NCBI GenBank assembly: GCA_006226375.1
Contig: SBHC01000054.1
Location: 1-64,000 of the forward strand
Reading direction: 5' to 3'
DNA: 64,000 nucleotides
Source of the DNA: Deltaproteobacteria bacterium
GTDB taxonomy: Bacteria; Myxococcota_C; UBA6777
The position numbers were made by a program, and so were the translations under genes. The notes beneath the pieces are model-generated. The model saw only the letters and a program-made list of their open reading frames with translations, did no database searches and had not been told where the DNA came from. Numbering within the stretch: position 1 is the first letter of the stretch; every line of letters begins with the position of its first letter. Below, piece after piece: positions 33,156-41,871 of this stretch.

Positions 33156-34514
33156 TCACGACTTGGGAATTTGAATTCGAAACATTTTCCAAATAGGGGT
33201 ATAGGTATGATGCAAAAGGTCAACTTGGGCATGTTGGAGTTGGAGGGTCTGTGCAATACGCTGTAGCTTCAGACGAGACATATCTTCCTCCAACTGCAAG
33301 AACTGCTCAAGAGTAGTCCCCGGCTGCTTCTTCAGCTTTACAAGTTGAGCTTGTATCCCCTGCATGTGTTTGAGCACAACTTGTTGATGAACATTCACTG
33401 TAGAGACAAGCCTACTCCATTGTTTGTGAACTCTACGAACAGTCAGCACAGTATAGGCTACCTGCACGCGAGTTTGTGTTTGGATCGCACGAATCTGCAC
33501 GTTCTGTTTGTGGATTCCGCCAGAATTCCAAGAGAACACAGGCAAATGGATTCCAAAACCAAACTCAAAACCATTGGGCCATGGAGATTCATTAAACTCA
33601 TAGGACATCTGAATGAACGAGAGCCAAGGTATGCGTTTCGTTTTTTCAACCCAAAGTTTTGCGTGCTCCATACGATACATACTTCTTAATGTTCCAAGAG
33701 TGGGAGAACGTTGAATCGCCCGAGTAACCCACGAAGACACTTGCAACCCCAACAATTGGTTTGGAGGAGGAAATCGCTCCTTTGACAAGCGACATAGACC
33801 TTGCACTCCCATCAATTGCATCAACCTCGCTTTGCTTTGTTGATGCTGTTCCCGAAGGCTTTGAAGTTCGTTTTCCTTTCGAAGAACATCCAGTTTCCGA
33901 GCAGCCACTCGAAGAACAGTGGTACGTTCAAGGGACTGTCGTTTTTGTTCCCACTTCCAGGCTTGCAAGGCTCGAAGCAGAGATTGTTGTTGAACTTGAA
34001 CCCGAGCATGAAGCGCTTGTAGCGTATAGTATAACTTTTGTGCCTCTGCGAGAAGTTGATAGGTCTTCGCCCACAAACGTTGCTCCTGAATCCGAGCTTC
34101 AGCCCGCGCCTGATCTTGTTTTGCAGCGTAGACAGAAGGAAAAGGCGGATTCCATCGCAGCCGAACGCCGAGTTTGCTGACGTTCCCACTTGCAAGGGCG
34201 CCCGAAAGCCCCATCACTCGGAGTTCTGGATTCTCTACAGGAGACAACGTGTTCACGTTGGCCAGGGCTACCTTTTGCGACTGTCGAAGCCAACGTAATG
34301 TTGCATTGTGGTGGAGAACATGAAAGACAACAGTTTTCGGCGTTAACCTCTGCACCTTGGGGATAGAGACCTTGTTCTCGGTGTTGGAATTCGCTGGGGA
34401 GCTTTGGAGATAGGGACGAGTGTATGAAGCCATATTCATCTGAACTGGGCGATAACAACCCTGAAGAAGCGCTCCGAGCAAAAGCAGAACCCAGAATCGA
34501 AAAAAGAACATCAT
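33156..34514 (-). CDS. TolC-family outer-membrane efflux lipoprotein
   Basis: The 452-residue protein starts at ATG 34514, 9 bases after GGAGG, overlapping the adaptor gene stop by 4 bases (ATGA). A lipobox LQGC gives Cys20. The rest fits the two-repeat TolC layout: long helices with heptad Leu/Gln (RAEARIQEQRLWAKTYQLLAEAQ, VLRVAARKLDVLRKENELQSLREQ), beta-barrel strands around FGFGIHLPVFSW, and a second set of helices after VRRVHKQWSRLV. It should form the outer-membrane duct for the HlyD-type adaptor encoded before it. No inner-membrane ABC or RND pump is in the same operon, which is odd. Confidence 0.85.
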   Translation of the reverse strand: MMFFFRFWVLLLLGALLQGCYRPVQMNMASYTRPYLQSSPANSNTENKVSIPKVQRLTPKTVVFHVLHHNATLRWLRQSQKVALANVNTLSPVENPELRVMGLSGALASGNVSKLGVRLRWNPPFPSVYAAKQDQARAEARIQEQRLWAKTYQLLAEAQKLYYTLQALHARVQVQQQSLLRALQAWKWEQKRQSLERTTVLRVAARKLDVLRKENELQSLREQHQQSKARLMQLMGVQGLCRLSKERFPPPNQLLGLQVSSWVTRAIQRSPTLGTLRSMYRMEHAKLWVEKTKRIPWLSFIQMSYEFNESPWPNGFEFGFGIHLPVFSWNSGGIHKQNVQIRAIQTQTRVQVAYTVLTVRRVHKQWSRLVSTVNVHQQVVLKHMQGIQAQLVKLKKQPGTTLEQFLQLEEDMSRLKLQRIAQTLQLQHAQVDLLHHTYTPIWKMFRIQIPKS

Positions 34515-35704
34515 GGACGGCAACCTCCTGGCGAAAATTCAACAAACATCATCTCGCCGGGAATTAATGATGTAGACTGTTCCAGTTGAATCGAAACCGG
34601 TCTAACCCATGTCGGTTTGTTTGGAATCGTACGGAACCGCAAAGGGATGGGTTCCAGGACTCCAAGGCCCGTTACTTTGGCGCACTGCATCGATGTTGAA
34701 CGGAGAGAGGAAACACTCTTCCGGTTCGGAAAGCGCAAGGTTGCCTGGACTTGTTGCCCCACTTGAATGTTGCGGCTAAGAGATTCTTCCAGATAGGCCA
34801 AGAGCACTCCATTGTTGTGGCCCACAAGTTTAAGAATCGGAGAACCTTCTTGAACTCTGGTTCCAGGTAGATGAAGAACCTCTTGAATCACCCCAGATGC
34901 TGGAGCACGAAGAGTCATATGTTGATGCAGGGCTTCCAGCTTTTTGAGCCGTAGAGTCTGAATGAACCATTGGGTTTGAAGAGGCTGCAAAACCTTCTTG
35001 AGCTGGTCTTTGACCTCTGTTTTAGAGCGCGGTTGCACTCGCTTAAGTAAGCCCAGTGCTTGTCTTTGCTTTCTCTTAAAGAGATACAACAAACGGGGCA
35101 TAGCTTTCGTTAAGACTTGGAGAGAATGTTGTCGTGCCTCAAGGGAGCCATACGTTGCAGTGCGACCAAGATTGTTCTTCCGAACCTTCTGAAGCCATTG
35201 AAGCTCTTTGCCTAGCACTCGAAGCTCTGCACGTGAAGCTTTCAATTTGGAAGCTCCGGTCATCCAAGAAGTCTGAGCATCAAAGACAAACTTTTGCAGG
35301 TTTGCTTGGAGCGCGACCTGTGACAGTTTAAATCGCAAAGCTTCAGCAACAAGAAGACCTTCCAAACGTTTCTGCTCCATCTTTGCAATGTTCCACTCCA
35401 TGTTGTGAAGTTGGTCATCCAAACGAGCGATGGTTTGGCCTTTTTTAACGGCTTGACCTTTCTGAACAAGAAGACTTGCAAGCATCCCGTTCATAGGAGC
35501 ACCCACGACGTAAACGTTGCTCACTGCGTGGGCAGGAAATCGGGCATGGCTCTGTACATAGGTCCACAGCATACATGCCACAGCAACAAGGCACCCAAGC
35601 ACAAGCCACTGACGCAGATGAAGCAAGCTTCGCAGCCAGATACGCCACCAAGGTTCACGCTTCCAAGGAGGCAAAAAAGGAGTTGAGGGCTCGGAATGGG
35701 TCAT
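34511..35704 (-). CDS. HlyD-type membrane-fusion (adaptor) protein
   Basis: The 397-residue protein begins at ATG 35704, one base after the DUF4956 stop (TAAGATG). One N-terminal membrane helix (LRQWLVLGCLVAVACMLWTYV) is followed by a lipoyl half-motif (VVGAPMNGMLASLLVQKGQAVKKG), a very long alpha-hairpin (residues about 95-265), a second lipoyl half (LRAPASGVIQEVLHLPGTRVQEG) and a beta-barrel domain (GQQVQATLRFPN). This architecture bridges inner-membrane transporters and TolC proteins. Together with the overlapping TolC gene it makes a dedicated exporter. The inner-membrane partner might be the DUF4956 protein immediately upstream. Confidence 0.87.
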   Translation of the reverse strand: MTHSEPSTPFLPPWKREPWWRIWLRSLLHLRQWLVLGCLVAVACMLWTYVQSHARFPAHAVSNVYVVGAPMNGMLASLLVQKGQAVKKGQTIARLDDQLHNMEWNIAKMEQKRLEGLLVAEALRFKLSQVALQANLQKFVFDAQTSWMTGASKLKASRAELRVLGKELQWLQKVRKNNLGRTATYGSLEARQHSLQVLTKAMPRLLYLFKRKQRQALGLLKRVQPRSKTEVKDQLKKVLQPLQTQWFIQTLRLKKLEALHQHMTLRAPASGVIQEVLHLPGTRVQEGSPILKLVGHNNGVLLAYLEESLSRNIQVGQQVQATLRFPNRKSVSSLRSTSMQCAKVTGLGVLEPIPLRFRTIPNKPTWVRPVSIQLEQSTSLIPGEMMFVEFSPGGCRP

Positions 35705-35705
35705 C

Positions 35706-36389
35706 TTACAGCTCAACCGTCGTTTCTTGCATCATTAAGCTAACCCCAGAGACATTCGGAAGGCTCCGAATCATAGTGACGATAGCATCGGAATAGGTAG
35801 CCTCATGCAATTTGAGTTGGTAGGCATATTCCAGGGTGGAGCCTTGCGCAACTTCCCTCAAAGCGACCAAGGCGTAGCGTTTGCAGCTACCTTGAAGAAT
35901 GGATGCGATCTCTTCCATCACTTCAGGTTGTGGAGTTATCGAAAACCTTAAAAGACCATCGAAGTGTTGGCGTGACCCAAGAGGAACAAAGCGAAGATAA
36001 AGAGCCGCAAGGCAAAACAAGGCTGTTCCTGAAAACGCAAGGGCAAACGCTTGAATACCGGTCGCGATACCAATAGCTAGGGAGGCAAAGATAAACACGA
36101 TATCACGGGGGTCGCGGAGGTTGGTACGAAATCGAATAATGGCAAAAATACCAGCGATCCCCAACCCTCGGGCCAGGCTGTTGCCAATGGCAAACATTAA
36201 CATGGAAGACAAAATGCTGATCAGAGCGAGAGACTGAAACAAAGCTCTGGAGTAGGACATTCCTTGATAGGTACGTTCATAGGTGATGGCAATCACTTGG
36301 GCCAACAAGAAAGCCAACAAACATGAGAGAAGAACAAGCTGCCATGGAGCTTGTTGTGTCATCTGGGAATTTAGGGAAAAAAACTCCAT
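35706..36389 (-). CDS. DUF4956 polytopic membrane protein
   Basis: With the start at ATG 36389 (9 bases after GAGG; ATG 36398 is possible) the protein has 227 residues. It has about four membrane helices (LVLLSCLLAFLLAQVIAI, SLALISILSSMLMFAIG, IVFIFASLAIGIATGIQAF, FSGTALFCLAALYL). The family signature is GLGIAGIFAIIRFRTNLRDPRD, a conserved loop with Arg and Asp. A C-terminal ACT-like soluble domain of about 80 residues follows. DUF4956 genes regularly sit beside VTC-domain and CotH genes in bacteria, as here. The role is unknown; membrane insertion of, or transport for, the VTC product is a reasonable guess. Confidence 0.85.
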   Translation of the reverse strand: MEFFSLNSQMTQQAPWQLVLLSCLLAFLLAQVIAITYERTYQGMSYSRALFQSLALISILSSMLMFAIGNSLARGLGIAGIFAIIRFRTNLRDPRDIVFIFASLAIGIATGIQAFALAFSGTALFCLAALYLRFVPLGSRQHFDGLLRFSITPQPEVMEEIASILQGSCKRYALVALREVAQGSTLEYAYQLKLHEATYSDAIVTMIRSLPNVSGVSLMMQETTVEL

Positions 36390-36503
36390 TGCATTCATCC
36401 TCGGCAACAGTGTGAAGCTCCAAAAAGCAAAGCTTTGAGAAGCCAATCGTTTTGCAAAGCAAGGAGGCCCACCTTGCCGCCCATCGGATCCGGTGTATTG
36501 GTC

Positions 36504-37283
36504 TTACAAGAAGGGCTTGGTGACACGGTAATCAAAAGGAGGAAAGTACGCTTCCAGTCCATATTGAACGGCAGTTGAATATTTGGAGAACCCCCGACGC
36601 TGCAACCCAAAATACTGGACCAGATCATACATCCAGAGGGGAGCCTGGTTCGCGAACTTCAACTCCAGTACTGTCGCGCGCTGGATTCCCATCACTGTAG
36701 GATCATCGAGAGAGATCCAACCCCGCTCGTCGAGGGAGAGTTTGTACCCTCGAGGAAAGTGCCCGAGCAAACATCGATCAAACGTCACCCGTGCATAATC
36801 ATCGATTTCACTTTCATAGGCCTCACGAGCGTACTGAACCATCATAGATGGACCAACTTGGTATCTTTGGCAGAGGTCCATAAACTCAATCATCACATCC
36901 ACATTTCGACTGTTCTTATGAACCAACAAACGCTCACTGTTCGGCTTGTGATGCGCCCAACTTGATTCATGAACCTGGACGCGCCGCTTGTGAATCACGC
37001 CTTTGATTTTGCGCTTAATCTCAAAAAAAATGGGGCCATCGCCTTGGGTTCCGTACGTTCGAATTCGCAGCTTCAAACGATTGAGCGCCTTTTGCTCTTT
37101 GGCACGATGAAACGCCAAGTTTGGAGAGTCGAGATAGAGACTTCGGATGATGTAACCCGAGTTTTCTGAGTGACGAGTGAATGTATCTGGATGGGTATAA
37201 CAAGCAATGTAATCTCGAATGGGCTGAGACAATGCTTCAGGGATCACATACTTGTATTCAAACCTCTGGAAGTCGAGTTGCAC
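36504..37283 (-). CDS. VTC-domain protein (polyphosphate polymerase type)
   Basis: The start is GTG 37283, placed 7 bases after GGAG; upstream in-frame codons lack a site. The 259-residue product is a single VTC tunnel domain: FQRFEYKYVIPEAL, YIIRSLYLDSPNLAFHRAKE, LKLRIRTYG, GPIFFEIKRKIKGVIHKRR, VQYAREAYES, YARVTFDR, VLELKFANQAPLWM and YSTAVQYG. The basic residues in RFEYKY, RIR and EIKRK line the polyphosphate-synthesising tunnel in yeast Vtc4, and the acidic metal ligand in LELKF is present. It is soluble and probably works at the membrane with DUF4956. The product, polyphosphate or a phosphate-linked modification, is inferred. Confidence 0.87.
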   Translation of the reverse strand: MQLDFQRFEYKYVIPEALSQPIRDYIACYTHPDTFTRHSENSGYIIRSLYLDSPNLAFHRAKEQKALNRLKLRIRTYGTQGDGPIFFEIKRKIKGVIHKRRVQVHESSWAHHKPNSERLLVHKNSRNVDVMIEFMDLCQRYQVGPSMMVQYAREAYESEIDDYARVTFDRCLLGHFPRGYKLSLDERGWISLDDPTVMGIQRATVLELKFANQAPLWMYDLVQYFGLQRRGFSKYSTAVQYGLEAYFPPFDYRVTKPFL

Positions 37284-37332
37284 GATTCCGCTCCTTACGA
37301 TTCTACGAGTCAAAAGCAGGTAGAGCGAATTC

Positions 37333-37812
37333 CTATAGATTGGACTCACCAGGAGTGGGGTTCGCAAACGACTTCCACTCCCCACCTCCATCTTCAGAAC
37401 GACCCCAACTCACATCGTCTTCTTGAGGAGGATAAGTGACAGTGTCAAGAACCTGCCCCTCTGAGGTTTGCAACGTTAAAGTTTCACCCTCGGCCGATAG
37501 CTTAAAGTTGGCGCGACCCTCTGTTCCACTGTCATCGCAGACGACTTGAAGAAACCCTTTTCCTGGAATGACAGCATTCGCTGGGAAGTCCCATACTTTT
37601 CCGGAGTTGGAGTCGATGAGTTGGAGACCCTTGAGGCTGACTTCGCCTTCGGAAGGGTTGTAAATCTCCAGCCAATCGGCAACACCTTTTACGCTGTGTT
37701 TTGCTGATAGCTCATTCAGCTTGAGGTTCACTTGTTCGACAGCTCCTCCACACCCCAAGCTTCCAGAGAGAGCCATCACAGCAAGTACGAGCTTCCAAAA
37801 TAGACGATACAT
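37333..37812 (-). CDS. Lipoprotein with lamin-tail (LTD) domain
   Basis: The 159-residue protein starts at ATG 37812 behind a GGGGGT site. It has a signal peptide with lipobox SLGC (Cys21) and a single LTD-type beta-sandwich: LKLNELSAKHSVKGVADWLE, IYNPSEGEVSLKGLQLIDSN, VIPGKGFLQVVCDD, LTLQTSEGQVLDTVTYPP and SWGRSEDGGGEWKSFANPTPG. The terminal NPTPG is characteristic. In many bacteria this domain is fused to CotH kinases; here it is separate but near a CotH gene. It probably binds the CotH protein or a surface polymer (inference). It is 49 bases upstream of the VTC start. Confidence 0.85.
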   Translation of the reverse strand: MYRLFWKLVLAVMALSGSLGCGGAVEQVNLKLNELSAKHSVKGVADWLEIYNPSEGEVSLKGLQLIDSNSGKVWDFPANAVIPGKGFLQVVCDDSGTEGRANFKLSAEGETLTLQTSEGQVLDTVTYPPQEDDVSWGRSEDGGGEWKSFANPTPGESNL

Positions 37813-37939
37813 CTTACCCCCTGGCAATAAAAGTTTCCAAAAGCATCTTTCAACTTTAGAAGTATAGAGGGAAGCCAGGGGAGAGTCTGTTATCAAAGTG
37901 TTAATTTATGTTGCGTTTTGTAACATCTGGAACACGACG

Positions 37940-39220
37940 TTACTTTATCGGCCACTGCGTTTGAAATAGAGCTCCACCTTCTTGGGATACGCCACAAGAG
38001 ACAACCCCTCGATGACGACGAAGAATACGCTGAACAATGGCCAAGCCAAGACCTGTACCTCCCCGTAGATCTTCGGAGTCCTTCGCGTAGCTTACAAAAG
38101 GAGCAAAGATCTCCTCTCTCCGTTCCACTGGAATACCATCGCCATCGTCGCGAACTTCTATGTATGCGTGTCCATCCTTTTCATAAGCTTCAAGCACAAC
38201 AAGACTTTCAGCGTGACGCGCAGCATTGCGAAGCAAGTTCTCAATGGCACGTTGAAATTGTCTTCCTTCGACATGAGCGACAAGATGGGCCTGGCCCTGC
38301 AAGGTAACATGGATCTCGTTGGGGACATCTTCGCTCACTTGCTCAACGAGTTGCTCCAATATTGGATGGAGCGAAAGATCTTCCGCTTGCAAAGAAGGAG
38401 AATCAGCTTCCAACCAATTAACCAACTCTACACTTAGCTCCTCCAGTTCATTAAGATCAACATCAAGCGCATCCATATGCCGTTGTTGAGCTTCTAAAGA
38501 CCTTGCAGATTGTAGCAGCGCCAAGCTAAATCTCATCCTTGACAAGGGTGTTCCCAATTCATGAGAGACCGCCTGTAGAAGTTCTTCTCGATCCTCAAAA
38601 AGCTTTTGTATTTGTTGAGTCATGGTATTGAAGCTTCGCGCAAGGAGACCGAAGGCATCGTGGCGTCCTTCTTCCACTTTGACATCCCAATGCCCTTCAC
38701 TTAGCGCCTTTGTTCCTTTTTCAAGGCTGCGAATTCGCTTGGCAATGGGAGCAATCAAAATGGCAGAAAAAATCAACACGGTCAGACACAGCAGCAACAC
38801 ATGAAGAAGCAGATCTCGACCGGGTGGACGGGGTGGCACGACGGGTCCAACCTGCAAAACACCGTGGGAAACAGGAAGGTAAAAGTAGAGACCATCTTTC
38901 CTTTTCTTATGAGAAACAAGGGAAACCACTCCTCGAAGTGGAGCCGTTTGCAAAGCTTTTGTATGCTTGGGAAGAGAGGGCAGAAGCTTAAAAGGGGTGA
39001 GAAGAAAACCTTCTCGCTTTTTGAGCCAGTCTTGGCCTTCAGAGAAAGATCTCTTCTCCAACTCTTGTCGAATCAGAAAGCCACCCTTCCCAAGAACACG
39101 TTCGGCGAGCTCTGTCACACGATGCCCCCCCCTTTTGGGGAGAAACAGAAAAAGAAGAACAAAGCTCGCGGCAATCGACAGAAGAATGCCGAGGCTGGTT
39201 TTGAAATAAAGCCGCTTCAT
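37940..39220 (-). CDS. Sensor histidine kinase, RstB/EnvZ-type
   Basis: The 426-residue protein starts at ATG 39220, overlapping the response-regulator stop by 4 bases. Two membrane helices (LGILLSIAASFVLLFLFL and LLLHVLLLCLTVLIFSAILI) enclose a periplasmic sensor of about 110 residues. A HAMP linker follows (IRSLEKGTKALSEGHWDVKV), then the phosphoacceptor block LLQAVSHELGTPLSRMRFSL, N box IENLLRNAARHA, G1 DDGDGIP and G2 GGTGLGLAIVQRIL. All catalytic motifs are complete. The sensed signal is unknown; given the downstream genes, phosphate or envelope stress would be logical. Confidence 0.92.
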   Translation of the reverse strand: MKRLYFKTSLGILLSIAASFVLLFLFLPKRGGHRVTELAERVLGKGGFLIRQELEKRSFSEGQDWLKKREGFLLTPFKLLPSLPKHTKALQTAPLRGVVSLVSHKKRKDGLYFYLPVSHGVLQVGPVVPPRPPGRDLLLHVLLLCLTVLIFSAILIAPIAKRIRSLEKGTKALSEGHWDVKVEEGRHDAFGLLARSFNTMTQQIQKLFEDREELLQAVSHELGTPLSRMRFSLALLQSARSLEAQQRHMDALDVDLNELEELSVELVNWLEADSPSLQAEDLSLHPILEQLVEQVSEDVPNEIHVTLQGQAHLVAHVEGRQFQRAIENLLRNAARHAESLVVLEAYEKDGHAYIEVRDDGDGIPVERREEIFAPFVSYAKDSEDLRGGTGLGLAIVQRILRRHRGVVSCGVSQEGGALFQTQWPIK

Positions 39221-39930
39221 ATCCGCTCCACCACCAAATAACCCGTTCCACGAATAGACTTTAGAAACTGTGTCGAGCCTCCACTGTCACGAATTTTTCG
39301 ACGAATTCGAGAGATATGGATATCGATCACCCGGTCCAGCCCGTTGTAGGGTATCCCACGAAGAGCCAGGTATAATTCTTGCCGTGTGACGACCTCCCCT
39401 CTTCGAGAGACGAGATACCAAAGCAAGTCAAACTCAGCAGTCGTGAGTTCGATCCGTTGTCCTCCAACGCGAACCTCTCGGTTGGGAACTGAAACAAAGA
39501 AGTCACCAATCTCTACATCCTCAAGAACTACTTCTGCTTTGGGTTGTTGAGTTTGTGTAGAGTAATTCAACCTTCGCAGTAAGGTGCGAACACGAGCCAA
39601 CAACAAACGAGGCTCGACAGGCTTGGCAACATAATCGTCTGCACCAAGTTCCAGCCCCACGATCTGATCCACGTCGGTTTTCCGCGCAGTAAGCATCAAG
39701 ATCTGGCCGGGATAGTCTCTGCGAACCTCACGACACACTTCAAGACCATCCGCTCCAGGAAGACCAATGTCCAAGATCACAAGATCCGGTGATTGCTCCA
39801 AAATAGTAGGAATGGCTCGATCCCCACGACGCTCTAAGGTGATCTGAAAACCTTGAGCGCTCAAGTATTCTTGGAGCAAATGCCCCAACCGTAGATCGTC
39901 TTCGACTATCAATATGCTCGTATTTTCCAC
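39217..39930 (-). CDS. OmpR/RstA-type response regulator
   Basis: The GTG at 39930 lies 6 bases after GGAG and is preferred to the TTG at 39942; the product has 237 residues. The receiver is canonical: SILIVEDDLRLG acidic pair, phosphoacceptor in LVILDIGLPG, Thr in MLTARK, and Lys in DDYVAKPVEP. The winged-helix output has ELTTAEFDLLWYLVSRRGEVV, LDRVIDIHISRIRRKI and SIRGTGYLVV. It should bind DNA as a head-to-tail dimer on direct repeats, such as the 10-bp tandem pair upstream of its own gene. It is the first gene of the leftward cluster. Confidence 0.92.
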   Translation of the reverse strand: MENTSILIVEDDLRLGHLLQEYLSAQGFQITLERRGDRAIPTILEQSPDLVILDIGLPGADGLEVCREVRRDYPGQILMLTARKTDVDQIVGLELGADDYVAKPVEPRLLLARVRTLLRRLNYSTQTQQPKAEVVLEDVEIGDFFVSVPNREVRVGGQRIELTTAEFDLLWYLVSRRGEVVTRQELYLALRGIPYNGLDRVIDIHISRIRRKIRDSGGSTQFLKSIRGTGYLVVERI

Positions 39931-40028
39931 AACAAACTCCAATGCCTGCTCTTCGGGCTCGCGTAGGTTGTCTCATCCTCCATGATAAGAGTTCCCCCCC
40001 AAAAATGCTGTTTCATCTTTGTAGAGAA

Positions 40029-40080
40029 TTGTTGCGTTGCAAGTACTATCGCAACAAAACTATACAATTCTATACAATTC
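40029..40080. promoter_or_regulatory. Inverted and tandem repeats between the regulator and cotH genes
   Basis: The gap holds a perfect 8-bp inverted repeat (TTGTTGCG at 40029-40036, CGCAACAA at 40050-40057). Next to it are two back-to-back copies of TATACAATTC (40061-40070 and 40071-40080). A GAATTGT in opposite orientation at 40026-40032 completes three related half-sites. Direct repeats of 10 bp are the usual target of OmpR-type regulators, so this is a plausible operator for both divergent transcription units. Confidence 0.55.
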
Positions 40081-40185
40081 GGAAACAGACGCGAGACCTT
40101 GAATTTTTTATACATAAAAAGGAGCGCTGCAACACTTCGACGGCCTTCTTCTAAAAGGAAGTAACAACAAAGGATGGTTCTTGCG

Positions 40186-41871
40186 ATGAAAAAACATGTT
40201 TTAAGACGAGCAAGTAGGCTTGTATTTGTCTTTGCGTTTGTATCTCTCTATTCTTTTGCATGCGGAACACCTCCCGCCGGCAATGAGAACAACACAAACG
40301 TGAATGCAAACACAAACGGTGGAGGCCAACAAACAGTCCGGCCTGAAGGATGGTCAGAAGCCAGCCATGGCAAGGATGCAAAAGCCGATTACGACAAAGT
40401 CTTCTCTCTTAATCAAGTTCATCGTCTTGATATCACCATCAAAGCCGATAACTGGAAAAAAATGTTCGATAACATGAAGGAGATGCTAGGAGAGTTTGGT
40501 CAAGGGCAAGGAAACCCTGGCGGAAACCCTGGTGGAAACCCTGGTGGCGTTGGACCTGGCCCTCAAGATATGAATGCCCTGCTTGAAGCTTGCAAAGGAA
40601 AGAAAGCAGGAGATGCTTGCAAAGCAACCATCAACAATCAATCCTTCCAAAGCATCTGCTCTCAAATCCCCTTGGGTGGCAACGATCTGCTTTGTGCCCC
40701 TCAAGGCGGCGGCCGCCCTGGAGGACAGCCTGGAGGACAACCTGGGGGACAGCCTGGAGGACAGCCCGGTAGCCTTATTCCAGAAGAACCAATCTATGTC
40801 CCATGCACCTTAAAATATAATGGAAAAACGTGGAACTATGTGGGCATTCGATTTAAGGGAAACTCCTCCTTAAGCTCGGCTTGGCGTGGTGGAAGCTACA
40901 AGATTCCATTCCGTTTGAGTATGGACAAATTTGAAGATGACCAACCCTCCACAAAAAACCAACGCTTCTACGGATTTAAAAAGTTATCCTTAGGCAATGG
41001 TTTCAGCGATGATTCCTTGTTGAGAGAAGTGATCGCAGGTGAGCTTTTTCGGGATGCAGGCGTCCCGGTCGCTCGTGCAGCGTTCTACCGACTCTTTGTG
41101 GATTATGGAGAAGGCCCCAAATACTTCGGTCTTTACACGATGGTAGAAGACCCAGATGGCCCCATGTTAGGAACACAATTTGAAAGCTCCAAAGGAAACT
41201 TGTACAAACCCGAAGGAACCGGCGCAGATTGGACAACCTTTAATACCGCAGGCTTTGTCAAAAAGACCAACGAAGAGAAAGCAGACTGGACCGATGTAAA
41301 GACAGCTGTAGAAACCCTACACAGTGACCGCACTGATGCTGCAGCATGGAGAGCTAGTTTTGAAAAGATCTTCAATGTGGATGGGTTTTTGCGATGGATT
41401 GCAATGGCGACTCTGATGGTACATTGGGATACCTACGGTGCCATCGCACACAACTATTACCTGTATGCAGACCCCAGTAAGAACAATCAAATACAGTGGA
41501 TTACATGGGATCATAACATGGTGATGTTAACAACGAACCAAGGTTCGAGAGCTACAGCATTGGGGCTTCCCAACGTGGATGGTTCACGATGGCCTTTGCT
41601 CCGCTATGTCATTGATGATCCCCAATACCGAAAAACCTACAACAAGTATGTTGCAGAGTTTGCTCAAGGTCCCTTTTCCACCAACAAGGTAGTGACCCGC
41701 CTGAAGGAACTCCACAACATGATTAAGCCTTATGTTACCGGAAAAGACGGTGAACAAAAAGGATACACACAGCTAAGCAGTGAGCAAGCCTTCAGCACGT
41801 CTGTAGACACATTAAGGCAACACATCGAAGCCCGACAAAAAGCCGCCGAGGAGTACCTCAAAAATCCCTAG
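40186..41871 (+). CDS. CotH-kinase-family lipoprotein
   Basis: The start is ATG 40186 (AAGGATGG 8 bases upstream); the 561-residue product is a lipoprotein (lipobox YSFAC, Cys26). The CotH fold begins around residue 65 (VHRLDITIKADNWKKMFDN). It continues with YVGIRFKGNSSLSSAWRG, YGFKKLSLGNGFSDDSLLRE, DAGVPVARAAFYRLFVDYGE, FGLYTMVEDPDGP and ITWDHNMVML, the catalytic-loop equivalent. CotH proteins are atypical secreted kinases. Two insertions of simple repeats (about residues 105-122, GNPGGNPGGNPGG, and about 173-196, GGQPGG units) sit in surface loops. The gene is divergent from the sensor/VTC cluster, and CotH is a known neighbour of VTC and DUF4956 genes. Confidence 0.87.
   Translation: MKKHVLRRASRLVFVFAFVSLYSFACGTPPAGNENNTNVNANTNGGGQQTVRPEGWSEASHGKDAKADYDKVFSLNQVHRLDITIKADNWKKMFDNMKEMLGEFGQGQGNPGGNPGGNPGGVGPGPQDMNALLEACKGKKAGDACKATINNQSFQSICSQIPLGGNDLLCAPQGGGRPGGQPGGQPGGQPGGQPGSLIPEEPIYVPCTLKYNGKTWNYVGIRFKGNSSLSSAWRGGSYKIPFRLSMDKFEDDQPSTKNQRFYGFKKLSLGNGFSDDSLLREVIAGELFRDAGVPVARAAFYRLFVDYGEGPKYFGLYTMVEDPDGPMLGTQFESSKGNLYKPEGTGADWTTFNTAGFVKKTNEEKADWTDVKTAVETLHSDRTDAAAWRASFEKIFNVDGFLRWIAMATLMVHWDTYGAIAHNYYLYADPSKNNQIQWITWDHNMVMLTTNQGSRATALGLPNVDGSRWPLLRYVIDDPQYRKTYNKYVAEFAQGPFSTNKVVTRLKELHNMIKPYVTGKDGEQKGYTQLSSEQAFSTSVDTLRQHIEARQKAAEEYLKNP

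Noticed and set aside
33761-34180. Plus-strand open frame of 139 codons
   Set aside because: It is antisense to the TolC gene, and the acidic composition mirrors Gln/Leu helices.
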